Positions 1-7,175 of a stretch of 25,138 bases of DNA are shown in pieces. Below the pieces are notes generated by a model. The model was not told the origin of the DNA and made no database searches. It saw nothing but the letters and a program-made list of their open reading frames with translations. Numbering within the stretch: position 1 is the first letter of the stretch; every line of letters starts with the position of its first letter. The position numbers were made by a program, and so were the translations under genes. Source of the stretch: UMGS1933 sp051891435 (GTDB lineage Bacteria; Bacillota; Clostridia; TANB77; CAG-508); NCBI GenBank assembly GCA_051891435.1, contig JBJFFE010000076.1:1-25138 (forward strand). The letters run 5' to 3'.

Positions 1-49
1 AATAATTATGTGTCTTTTTTTTTCAAAACCGGTCACTTAATTTTACCAT

Positions 50-80
50 TTATAAAAAACCTCCGGCATAGCCGAAGGTT
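50..80 (-). terminator. Rho-independent terminator after guaA
   Basis: On the minus strand a 10-bp stem (positions 80-71 against 67-58, loop TAT, one or two imperfect pairs) is followed by a T-rich run. It starts six bases after the guaA stop codon, so it ends the xpt-guaA transcript. Positions 1-49 hold no gene I can see. Confidence 0.85.
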
Positions 81-85
81 AAATC

Positions 86-1624
86 TTATTCCCACTCTAT
101 TGTTGCTGGTGGTTTTCCTGTTATATCATATACGACTCTATTTACATGTTCTACTTCATTTACAATTCTATTAGATACTGTTTCTAATACTTCATATGGT
201 ATTTTAGCCCAATGTGCTGTCATAAAATCTATTGTTTTTACTGCTCTTAAAGCTATTGTATAGTCATATGTTCTATAATCCCCCATAACTCCTACACTTT
301 TTATATTTGTTAATACTGCAAAATATTGATTAATCTCTCTATCTAATCTAGCTTTTGCAACCTCTTCTCTAAAAATACTATCTGCTTCTTTTAATATATT
401 TAATTTATCTTCTGTTATATCCCCTATAACTCTTATCGCTAATCCTGGTCCAGGGAAAGGTTGTCTATATACTAAAGATTCTGGCAAGCCAATTTCTAGA
501 CCTACTTTTCTTACTTCATCTTTAAACAAGTCTCTTAATGGCTCAATTATTTCTTTAAAATCAACATAATCTGGTAATCCTCCAACATTATGGTGGCTTT
601 TTATTTTCGCTCCTACTCCTACACCACTTTCTATAACATCTGGATAGATTGTTCCTTGTACCAAGTAATCAACTGTCCCAATTTTTTTAGCTTCTTCCTC
701 AAAAACTCTTATAAATTCTTCTCCTATTATTTTTCTTTTTGTTTCTGGTTCAGTTACTCCTGCAAGTTTTTCTAGAAATCTTTTTTGAGCATTTACTCTT
801 ATGAAATTAACATCAAACTTCTTAGTAAATAATTCCTCAACTTGGTCTCCTTCGTCTTTTCTTAAAAGTCCATGGTCTACAAATATACATGTTAAATTTT
901 TCCCTATTGCTTTACTTAGCATTACTGCTGCAACAGACGAATCTACTCCTCCAGATAATGCACATAAAGCTTTTTTATCTCCTATTTTTTCTTTTATATT
1001 TTTAATAGATTCTTCCGCAAAGGATTTCATCTTCCATTTGCCTGTACATTTGCATATATTGTATACAAAATTTTTTATTATCTCTATACCATTTTCTGTG
1101 TCATTTACTTCTGTGTGAAACTGAATTCCATATAATTTTCTACTTACATTTTGCATTGCTGCAATTTTGCAATTATCTGTACTTGCTATTTTTTCAAATC
1201 CTTCTGGAAGAGTATCTACATAATCTGTATGACTCATTAAGCATGGATTTACATTTTTTAAATTTTTAAATAACTCTGAAGATGTATCTAAACTTACATC
1301 TATTACCCCATATTCTCTTTTATCTGCTCTTTCAACATTTCCTCCTAAAGAATACGTCATTAATTGCATGCCATAACAAATTCCTAAAATTGGTATTCCA
1401 AGTTCAAAAATTTCTTTATCACATTTTGGAGCACCTTCATTATAAACACTTGCTGGTCCTCCGGTAAAGATAATTCCCCTTGGATTTTTTTCTTTTATTT
1501 TTTCTATACTTGTATTAAATGGTAAAATTTCTGAATATACATTACATTCTCTTACTCTTCTTGCTATTAATTGATTGTATTGACCATAAAAATCTAATAT
1601 TAAAATTACTTCATCATTTTTCAT
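86..1624 (-). CDS. guaA: GMP synthase (glutamine-hydrolysing)
   Basis: GuaA converts XMP to GMP with ATP and glutamine, the last step of guanine nucleotide synthesis in the cytosol. The 512 residues match the family length. The N-terminal class I glutaminase has the nucleophile in GICYG (Cys83) and the His170/Glu172 pair in FHTE. The ATP-pyrophosphatase loop SGGVDS lies at 224-229, and the protein ends with the usual PPATIEWE. One oddity: near the N-terminus the usual DFGGQ or DFGSQ reads DFYGQ (Tyr13). The AAGGAG binding site overlaps the xpt stop codon, and only 16 bases separate the genes, so the two form an operon for guanine/xanthine salvage and GMP formation. A hairpin terminator follows. 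Confidence 0.97.
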   Translation of the reverse strand: MKNDEVILILDFYGQYNQLIARRVRECNVYSEILPFNTSIEKIKEKNPRGIIFTGGPASVYNEGAPKCDKEIFELGIPILGICYGMQLMTYSLGGNVERADKREYGVIDVSLDTSSELFKNLKNVNPCLMSHTDYVDTLPEGFEKIASTDNCKIAAMQNVSRKLYGIQFHTEVNDTENGIEIIKNFVYNICKCTGKWKMKSFAEESIKNIKEKIGDKKALCALSGGVDSSVAAVMLSKAIGKNLTCIFVDHGLLRKDEGDQVEELFTKKFDVNFIRVNAQKRFLEKLAGVTEPETKRKIIGEEFIRVFEEEAKKIGTVDYLVQGTIYPDVIESGVGVGAKIKSHHNVGGLPDYVDFKEIIEPLRDLFKDEVRKVGLEIGLPESLVYRQPFPGPGLAIRVIGDITEDKLNILKEADSIFREEVAKARLDREINQYFAVLTNIKSVGVMGDYRTYDYTIALRAVKTIDFMTAHWAKIPYEVLETVSNRIVNEVEHVNRVVYDITGKPPATIEWE

Positions 1625-1640
1625 AAAAAAATTATACTCC

Positions 1641-2213
1641 TTAATCTAAAAATTCAATTTTTCCTTCTTTTAGTGATTTAATTCTAGCTAATGAGTATAC
1701 ATCCATACCCTGTTCTTCTAATTTTTTTCTGCCAGGTTGGAAAGATTTTTCTATAAGAATTCCAATTCCTGCAACTTTAGCTCCTGCCTCATTAATAAGT
1801 CTTATAGCGCCATTACAAGCTTCTCCATTTGCTAGGAAATCATCAATAATAAGAACTTTATCATTTGAATCAATGAATTTTTTAGAGGCTGTTAAATTAT
1901 ATGTAAATCCTTGTGTATATGAAGTTACTGGTGTTTGATAAAAGTCGTCACTTAGGATTTTTGAAGTTTTTTTCTTGAATATTACTAACTCTTTTCCTAA
2001 TTTTTTTGCTGTCATAAGAGCTGGCGCAATTCCAGAGCTTTCAATTGTTACTACTTTGGTAATTTCTCTGTCTCCAAAATATCTTGCAAATTCCTCCCCT
2101 ATTTGCTCCATTAGTTCTGCATCTACCTGGTGATTAACAAAGCTATCAACTTTTAATACATTTTCATTTAATGCTTTGCCTTCTGATAAAATTTTTTCCT
2201 TAAAAATTTTCAT
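1641..2213 (-). CDS. xpt: Xanthine phosphoribosyltransferase
   Basis: Xpt salvages xanthine by joining it to PRPP to make XMP, the substrate of the next gene, guaA. I chose the ATG at 2213 (190 residues) over an upstream ATG at 2243, because an AAGGAAGGT site lies just before it and the N-terminus MKIFKEKIL then aligns with Bacillus Xpt (about 194 residues). The PRPP-binding loop VLIIDDFLANGEA and the motifs VTIESSGIAPA and EKSFQPGR are clear. No purine riboswitch core is visible upstream; the gap to topB instead holds a repeat, a hairpin terminator and a short leader-like unit. Confidence 0.95.
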   Translation of the reverse strand: MKIFKEKILSEGKALNENVLKVDSFVNHQVDAELMEQIGEEFARYFGDREITKVVTIESSGIAPALMTAKKLGKELVIFKKKTSKILSDDFYQTPVTSYTQGFTYNLTASKKFIDSNDKVLIIDDFLANGEACNGAIRLINEAGAKVAGIGILIEKSFQPGRKKLEEQGMDVYSLARIKSLKEGKIEFLD

Positions 2214-2323
2214 TATTTTACCTTCCTTCTTATAATAATACAATATTCTACAATATTTTTTAACAAAATAAAAGAGTAAATTAAAAAAATATCTGAATTT
2301 AATATTTTTATATAAATTGTAAT

Positions 2324-2428
2324 TTAGATGTTAGAAGTTAGAGATTAGAAATTAGAAAATATAAAGCAAAGGCTTACGAAGACTTGCTTTTCTCTAACCT
2401 CTAACTTCTAACCTCTAAATTACAATTT
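2324..2428. repeat. Palindromic repeat, family A, copy 1
   Basis: The element begins AAATTGTAATTTAGATG and ends with nearly the reverse complement, CTCTAAATTACAATTT. Each arm is built from degenerate TTAGA-containing words, so the whole can fold into one long hairpin. Similar copies lie at 4582-4703 and 16898-17018. It sits between the short leader unit and xpt. I see no coding content. Confidence 0.9.
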
Positions 2429-2444
2429 ATCTCTCTTTTTCTTT

Positions 2445-2496
2445 ATTAAACAAATAAGAAACGGAACATTCAATCTTTAACCAAATGTTCCGCTTC
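2445..2496 (-). terminator. Hairpin terminator of the leader unit upstream of xpt
   Basis: On the minus strand a stem pairs 2496-2484 with 2470-2458 (12 of 13 positions). It is followed by a T-rich stretch (2457-2445). The stem starts inside the stop codon of a five-codon reading frame, an arrangement that would let translation affect folding. It either ends a short RNA or acts as an attenuator for xpt-guaA. Confidence 0.65.
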
Positions 2497-2513
2497 TAAT
2501 TAACCTCTTCCAT
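2496..2513 (-). CDS. Possible five-codon leader peptide (MEEVN)
   Basis: A very strong ribosome binding site (AAAAGGAGGA, 2526-2517) stands four bases before an ATG that opens a five-codon frame ending TAG. The stop codon overlaps the base of the terminator stem. Such a good site in front of so short a frame suggests regulation by translation. It may also be a decayed gene start. No family can be assigned. Confidence 0.3.
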   Translation of the reverse strand: MEEVN

Positions 2514-2609
2514 AAGTCCTCCTTTTCCAAAAATTTCATTACTTTAATGAGTTTTGAAGAGTTATTTATATTATCAACTAGATTGTTACATCTAACATAT
2601 GCTAGTTGT
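2496..2609 (-). ncRNA. Leader or small RNA between topB and xpt
   Basis: The region from the predicted start (about 2609) to the terminator has a stem of CAACTAG (2608-2602) with CTAGTTG (2581-2575), then an A/T-rich linker, the strong binding site and the mini-frame. It lacks the conserved core of the guanine/xanthine-type purine riboswitch, although its position before xpt would suit one. I do not recognise the RNA class. Part or all may be untranslated leader of xpt-guaA. Confidence 0.35.
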
Positions 2610-2615
2610 AAATAT

Positions 2616-2644
2616 ATTATATCATGTTTACATAACATTGTCAA
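2616..2644 (-). promoter_or_regulatory. Consensus vegetative promoter for the xpt leader
   Basis: TTGACA (2644-2639), a 17-base spacer and TATAAT (2621-2616) form a perfect match to the housekeeping promoter consensus. It lies right after the topB stop codon and points toward xpt-guaA. Confidence 0.85.
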
Positions 2645-2667
2645 ATTTTTATACAAAAATAATATTT

Positions 2668-4569
2668 CTAATACTTTATAACCAATTTATCAAATTTATT
2701 TTTAATATAATTTTCTAATTTTTGCATAAACACATTTGCCTGAATTTCTTGTTGTGCTACCATTTGAAGTCCTTTTTCCCAACTTGCTGTTAATTTTGGA
2801 TTGAGCATATCTGGCATTGAATTTTTTACAACATCATAAATGATTTCACCTTTTTTGGTCGGAGTTATTATCTGAGTTTTATTATTTATCTCTATATATT
2901 TTATTCTTTCTAGCTTTTTTATTATTTCTGCCCTTGTTGCACTAGTTCCTATTCCATCTCCTTTTATTTGTTCTCTTAGAGCTTCATCTTCTATTAGTTT
3001 TCCCGCATTTTCCATTGCTAATATCATTGAGCCAGAGTTATATCTAGATGGTGGGCTTGTTTCCGCTTCTTTAATTGATAATTCTATACTAGTTAACTCT
3101 TGTCCTTTTTTTAGATTTTTTAGTGCTCCATTGTTTTCTTCGTTTGAATCTTTTGCAGGTTTTAATATTTCTAAGTATCCTTGTTTTACACACACTTTTT
3201 CATTTGCATAAAAGGTTTCGTTTTCTATATTGACTGTTACTGCTACTTTATTAAACTCTGCTGGTGGATAAAATATACTTAAAAATCTTCTTACTATTAA
3301 TTTATATATTTCCTTATTTAAATCCGTTAGTTTATTATAATTTTCAAACCCCTGACCTGTTGGAATTATTGCATAATGGTCTGTTATTTTACTGTCATTT
3401 ACATACTTTGTTTTTACAATATTTGTAGAATATTTTTCTTGAATCATTTTGCTTATATAGCCTTGTATTTCCTCATCTTTAAAACCACGAGCTAGTCCAT
3501 TTAAATTTTTGGAGATTTCCTTTGCTACTGCTGTGGAAAGTACTCTTGCATCTGTTCTTGGATATGTTACTAATTTTTTCTCATATAATGTTTGAATAGC
3601 TTCTAATGTTTCATCTGGTTTTATTTTGAAACGTTTTGTACATTCATTTTGAATCTCCGCTAAATTGAACAATAATGGTGCATTTTCCTTTTGTTTAGTC
3701 TTTTTTAGTTCTGTTACTGTAGCATTTTTACCTTCTAATGATTTTATAAAATCTTCTGCTTTTTGTTTATTTTTAAAACCTGTTTCATTATATAACTCTG
3801 GAGATTCAAATTTTTTTGATTCTTCATTTACCTTCCAATCTGCTAAGAATTCTCCACTTCCTGTTATAAATTTGCCTGATATTTTATAGTATTTAGTTTT
3901 TACAAAATTTCTTATTTCTCTTTCTCTAGAAACTACCATACCTAAAACACAAGTCATAACTCTTCCTACAGAAATAGCTACTTTTTCTTCGCCTATTTCT
4001 TTTGCAATTCGTTTTCCATATATTATAGACAGCATTCTGGAAAAGTTTATTCCGATTAAGTAGTCTTCTTTTGCTCTTAAATATGCAGAATCTGATAAAC
4101 TATCATATTCAGATAAATCTTTTGCTTCTTTAATTCCTCTTAATATTTCCTCTTCTGTTTGTGAATCTATCCATACACGTTTCATCTTTGCATTTGGATT
4201 AGGTTTTGCCATCATAAATACTAATCGTTGTATATACTCTCCTTCTCTTCCAGAGTCTCCTGCATTATATATTTCGCTAACATCCTCTCTTTGAAGTAGA
4301 GTTTTTACTATATCAAATTGGTTCTGAACAGCTGGTATTATCTCGTATTTCCATTCTTCTGGTATAAATGGTAATGTGTCTAATCTCCAAAATTTTAGTT
4401 TTTCATCATATTTTTCTGGATAAGACATTGTTACCAAATGCCCAACACACCAAGTAATAATCCAATCTTCTGATTCTATATATCCATTTTTTCTGTTAGC
4501 ATTTACCTTTAGTGCTTTTGCGAATTCCATAGCAACAGAAGGTTTTTCTGTAATTAATAATTTTTTCAT
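2668..4569 (-). CDS. topB: DNA topoisomerase III (type IA)
   Basis: TopB relaxes and decatenates DNA by passing one strand through a transient break. The 633 residues show the TOPRIM domain starting at ITEKPSVA (residues 6-13) and the acidic metal site DSGREGE (105-111). The nucleophilic tyrosine is Tyr336 in VTYPRTD, and SVGRV (200-204) lies in the core. No C-terminal zinc-finger cysteines are seen, as in other Firmicutes TopB proteins. AAGGTGA precedes the ATG. The gap to aspS is filled mostly by a palindromic repeat, and I see no separate promoter, so read-through from aspS is possible. The name rests on motifs; a plasmid-type TopB cannot be excluded. Confidence 0.93.
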   Translation of the reverse strand: MKKLLITEKPSVAMEFAKALKVNANRKNGYIESEDWIITWCVGHLVTMSYPEKYDEKLKFWRLDTLPFIPEEWKYEIIPAVQNQFDIVKTLLQREDVSEIYNAGDSGREGEYIQRLVFMMAKPNPNAKMKRVWIDSQTEEEILRGIKEAKDLSEYDSLSDSAYLRAKEDYLIGINFSRMLSIIYGKRIAKEIGEEKVAISVGRVMTCVLGMVVSREREIRNFVKTKYYKISGKFITGSGEFLADWKVNEESKKFESPELYNETGFKNKQKAEDFIKSLEGKNATVTELKKTKQKENAPLLFNLAEIQNECTKRFKIKPDETLEAIQTLYEKKLVTYPRTDARVLSTAVAKEISKNLNGLARGFKDEEIQGYISKMIQEKYSTNIVKTKYVNDSKITDHYAIIPTGQGFENYNKLTDLNKEIYKLIVRRFLSIFYPPAEFNKVAVTVNIENETFYANEKVCVKQGYLEILKPAKDSNEENNGALKNLKKGQELTSIELSIKEAETSPPSRYNSGSMILAMENAGKLIEDEALREQIKGDGIGTSATRAEIIKKLERIKYIEINNKTQIITPTKKGEIIYDVVKNSMPDMLNPKLTASWEKGLQMVAQQEIQANVFMQKLENYIKNKFDKLVIKY

Positions 4570-4581
4570 ATTTCACCTTAA

Positions 4582-4703
4582 AAATTGTAGTTTAGATGTT
4601 AGACATTAGAAATTAGAGGTTAGAGAAAAGCAATGTTTCGCAAGCAATTACCCTATATTTTCTAATTTCTAATCTCTAACTTCTAACTTCTACATTACAA
4701 TTT
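4582..4703. repeat. Palindromic repeat, family A, copy 2
   Basis: It has the same AAATTGTAG... and ...TTACAATTT ends and TTAGA-rich arms as the other copies, but the centre is inverted relative to copies 1 and 3. The right edge runs into the aspS stop codon (4702-4704), so the insertion abuts or supplies the end of aspS. As RNA it would fold into a long hairpin between aspS and topB. Confidence 0.88.
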
Positions 4704-6462
4704 ATTTCAAATCTAATTTTATATGCACATCTCTTAATTGTTCTTCTTTTACGACACTTGGTGCTCCCATAAGCACATCTCTTGCCTTTTTATTTTTAGG
4801 AAATGCTATTACTTCTCTTAAGTTTTCTTCATTTGCTATTAACATTACCATTCTATCGAATCCAGGCGCTGCTCCTGCATGTGGAGGTGCTCCGAACATA
4901 AATGCATTATATAAAGCTCCAAATTTCTTTTTTACATCTTCTTCATTATATCCTGCAAGTTCAAATGCTTTTACCATTAATTCTGGATCATGATTTCTTA
5001 CTGCACCAGATGCCATCTCGTACCCATTACATACAACATCATATTGATATGCTAAAATTTCTAATGGGTCTTTATTTTCTAGAGCTTCCATTCCTCCTTG
5101 AGGCATTGAAAATGGATTGTGGTTAAAGTCTATGGTTCCTTCATCTGATAATTCATACATTGGGAAATCTACTATAAAGCAAAATCTATATGCATTTTTC
5201 TCTATTAAATCTAAACGTTTTCCAAGTTCTATTCTTATTTGCCCAGCAATTTTTTGTGCTGCTGTTAATTCATCTGCTATAAAGAATATACTATCGTTTT
5301 TCTTAATTCCTACTCCTATTAGTTTTTCTTTAATTTCTTCTGTTATAAACTTTGCAATTCCTCCTACAAAGTTTCCTTCTTCATCAAGTTTAACCCAAGC
5401 TAATCCTTTTGCTCCTGCTTCTTCAACCGCAAATGTAGTCATGTTATCAAAGAACTTTCTTCCTTGTGCTCCTCCATTTGGTACCACTATTGCTTTAATT
5501 GTTTTATCTTTAAATGCACCAAATTCACAGTTTTTAAAGTATTTTGTAAAATCTTGTATTATTAGTGGATTTCTTAAGTCTGGTTTATCTATTCCGTATT
5601 TTTCCATTGCTTCTTTATATGGAATTCTAATAAATGGTGCTTCATCTACTGTCCATCTTGTGAATTTTTTAAATGTAGATGTAAATATCTCTTCTAATAC
5701 TTTAAATACATCTTCTTGTGTTGCAAAAGCCATTTCAAAATCTAATTGATAAAATTCTCCTGGTGCTCTATCTGCTCGTGGGTCTTCATCTCTAAAGCAT
5801 GGGGCTATTTGATAATATTTATCAAATCCAGATACCATAAGTAATTGTTTAAATTGTTGTGGTGCTTGTGGCAATGCATAAAATTCACCTGGATGTATTC
5901 TGCTTGGTACTAGATAGTCTCTTGCTCCTTCTGGTGATGAGTTTGCAAGTATTGGTGTTTGAATTTCTGCGAATCCCATTTCATCCATTTTTGTTCTTAA
6001 AAATTTCATTATCTCTGAACGAAGTAAAATATTTTTATGTATTTTATCATTTCTTAAATCTAAATATCTATATTCTAATCTCAAATCTTCTCTAACTGAT
6101 GAATTATCAGTTTTTTCAGAATTAATCTCAAATGGTAGTACATTTTTACATTTTCCAAGTACTTGTATTTTGCTAGCTTCTATTTCAATTTCTCCTGTTG
6201 GTATTTTATTATTTTTATTTGTTCTTTCTATAACTGTTCCGGCAACAGATACTGTCATTTCTGTTACTAAGTTTTCAGCTATATTTTTTAACTCTTCGTT
6301 ATCAGATACAACTATTTGTGTTATTCCATATTGGTCTCTTAGGTCTATAAATTTCATAGACCCTAAATTTCTTATTCTTTGTACCCAACCTGCTAGTCGA
6401 ACATTTTCTCCTTTGTTTGTAATTCTTAATTCTCCACAATTGTGTGTACGGTATTCGTTCAT
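4702..6462 (-). CDS. aspS: Aspartyl-tRNA synthetase
   Basis: AspS charges tRNA-Asp with aspartate in the cytosol. The 586 residues have the bacterial layout: an N-terminal anticodon-binding OB fold (GWVQRIRNLG), class II motif 2 around FRDEDPRADR, the bacterial insertion domain, and motif 3 GAPPHAGAAPGFDR near the end. The usual LPQSPQ reads LPQAPQ. A GGGAGG binding site stands before the ATG. Expression is likely controlled by the T-box upstream, which has a GAC (Asp) specifier. A terminal-inverted-repeat element lies between the T-box terminator and the gene, giving an unusually long leader. The stop codon overlaps a family A repeat. Confidence 0.97.
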   Translation of the reverse strand: MNEYRTHNCGELRITNKGENVRLAGWVQRIRNLGSMKFIDLRDQYGITQIVVSDNEELKNIAENLVTEMTVSVAGTVIERTNKNNKIPTGEIEIEASKIQVLGKCKNVLPFEINSEKTDNSSVREDLRLEYRYLDLRNDKIHKNILLRSEIMKFLRTKMDEMGFAEIQTPILANSSPEGARDYLVPSRIHPGEFYALPQAPQQFKQLLMVSGFDKYYQIAPCFRDEDPRADRAPGEFYQLDFEMAFATQEDVFKVLEEIFTSTFKKFTRWTVDEAPFIRIPYKEAMEKYGIDKPDLRNPLIIQDFTKYFKNCEFGAFKDKTIKAIVVPNGGAQGRKFFDNMTTFAVEEAGAKGLAWVKLDEEGNFVGGIAKFITEEIKEKLIGVGIKKNDSIFFIADELTAAQKIAGQIRIELGKRLDLIEKNAYRFCFIVDFPMYELSDEGTIDFNHNPFSMPQGGMEALENKDPLEILAYQYDVVCNGYEMASGAVRNHDPELMVKAFELAGYNEEDVKKKFGALYNAFMFGAPPHAGAAPGFDRMVMLIANEENLREVIAFPKNKKARDVLMGAPSVVKEEQLRDVHIKLDLK

Positions 6463-6501
6463 AAACTTTCCTCCCTATATTTATAATTTTTTATAAAAAA
6501 T

Positions 6502-6643
6502 AGCCAAACGCAAGGGTTTAATATATTTTAAAAGCGAAGCGTTCCGTGGGGACCGCCGTGGGCTGTTAAAGGCGAAAGCCTTGTTACAGCGCCGGTGGGA
6601 AGCGCTGAGTAATTTAAAATATATAAACCCTGACGAGATTTGG
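6502..6643. repeat. Inverted-repeat element in the aspS leader
   Basis: The outer arms match as inverted repeats (AGCCAAACG with GATTTGGC, and AGGGTTTAATATATTTTAAA with its near complement). The inside is far more GC-rich than the surroundings and holds smaller hairpins such as AAGGCGAAAGCCTT-like and CAGCGC...GCGCTG pairs. It looks like a non-coding mobile element (MITE type) inserted between the T-box terminator and aspS. The open frames crossing it are not gene-like. Confidence 0.6.
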
Positions 6644-6663
6644 CGGATGTCAAATCTAATATA

Positions 6664-6837
6664 AAAAACAAAAGCCTTTCATACCTGTATAAAAATAATA
6701 TACAGGGACGAAAGGTTTTATTATTACCATCCGCGGTGCCACCCTTTTTGGATATCTCCCACTTTTTATATTTACTTTTTAATTTAGCTCCAATAAGTGT
6801 CACGTAGGAAATTATAATTCCTCTTATTATCATTGCT
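6664..6837 (-). ncRNA. T-box leader of aspS (tRNA-Asp sensing)
   Basis: The conserved T-box AGGGTGGCACCGCGG lies at 6745-6731. Downstream is a long terminator stem (about 6719-6671) followed by a T run (GTTTTTTAT). The specifier hairpin (about 6838-6785) has a GAC triplet at 6801-6799 in an internal loop, matching aspartate. Stem I is very short: above the specifier loop is only an AGGAA/TTCCT hairpin, with no room for the distal T-loop pair seen in long T-boxes. Uncharged tRNA-Asp should favour antitermination and raise aspS expression. Confidence 0.9.
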
Positions 6838-6843
6838 TTTTTA

Positions 6844-6872
6844 ATTGTACTATTTTCAAATAGTTTTGTCAA
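6844..6872 (-). promoter_or_regulatory. Promoter of the aspS T-box transcript
   Basis: TTGACA (6872-6867), a 17-base spacer and TACAAT (6849-6844) lie immediately before the specifier stem, giving a predicted start near 6837. Confidence 0.85.
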
Positions 6873-6893
6873 GTAAATTTTATTAGTAAAAGT

Positions 6894-6922
6894 TTGCTTT
6901 TTTATGTAAATTGTGTTACTAT
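6894..6922 (+). promoter_or_regulatory. Possible promoter of the small plus-strand gene
   Basis: TTGCTT, 17 bases and TACTAT are a fair match to the consensus. It is placed divergently from the T-box promoter and about 35 bases before the small gene at 6957. Confidence 0.4.
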
Positions 6923-6956
6923 TATATTATCTTATTGTAAAGGAGGAATCCGTTTT

Positions 6957-7115
6957 ATGATAAGCATCCTCTGCGAGTACTTTTTAGGAGGATTGAGTGT
7001 AGGTTCCATTTTAATGGATGGTTTGGTGTTAATACTCACCTCTCTAAATGCTACTAGACCAATCTGTAGCATAAAGAAAACATCTGATAATAAATGGACA
7101 ATCTACAAATTTTAA
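6957..7115 (+). CDS. Small hydrophobic protein, 52 residues
   Basis: This is the only plausible plus-strand gene. AAAGGAGG (6939-6946) stands ten bases before the ATG. The product has a hydrophobic stretch from about residue 4 to 30 with a GGLSVG turn, then a polar, basic tail (SIKKTSDNKW), compatible with one membrane segment. It converges on rpoC and shares its bidirectional terminator. Size and shape recall small membrane peptides, including type I toxins, but no family motif is recognised. It may also be non-functional. A longer form from a TTG at 6894 lacks a binding site. Confidence 0.45.
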   Translation: MISILCEYFLGGLSVGSILMDGLVLILTSLNATRPICSIKKTSDNKWTIYKF

Positions 7116-7145
7116 CAAATGATAAATTCACTTTGTGATTAAATA

Positions 7146-7170
7146 AAAACCGCCTATTTTAGGCGGTTTT
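7146..7170. terminator. Bidirectional terminator between rpoC and the small gene
   Basis: AAAACCGCCT (7146-7155) pairs perfectly with AGGCGGTTTT (7161-7170) around a five-base loop. T runs serve both strands. On the minus strand it follows the rpoC stop codon by five bases; on the plus strand it ends the small gene. Confidence 0.9.
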
Positions 7171-7175
7171 CTTTA

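Noticed and set aside
2214..2667. Guanine/xanthine riboswitch before xpt
   Set aside because: The position suits one, but the conserved core and the two loop-loop hairpins are not present on the minus strand.
6528..6872. Minus-strand frame of 114 residues
   Set aside because: It spans the T-box, its terminator, the inverted-repeat element and the promoter; its sequence is translation of structured RNA.
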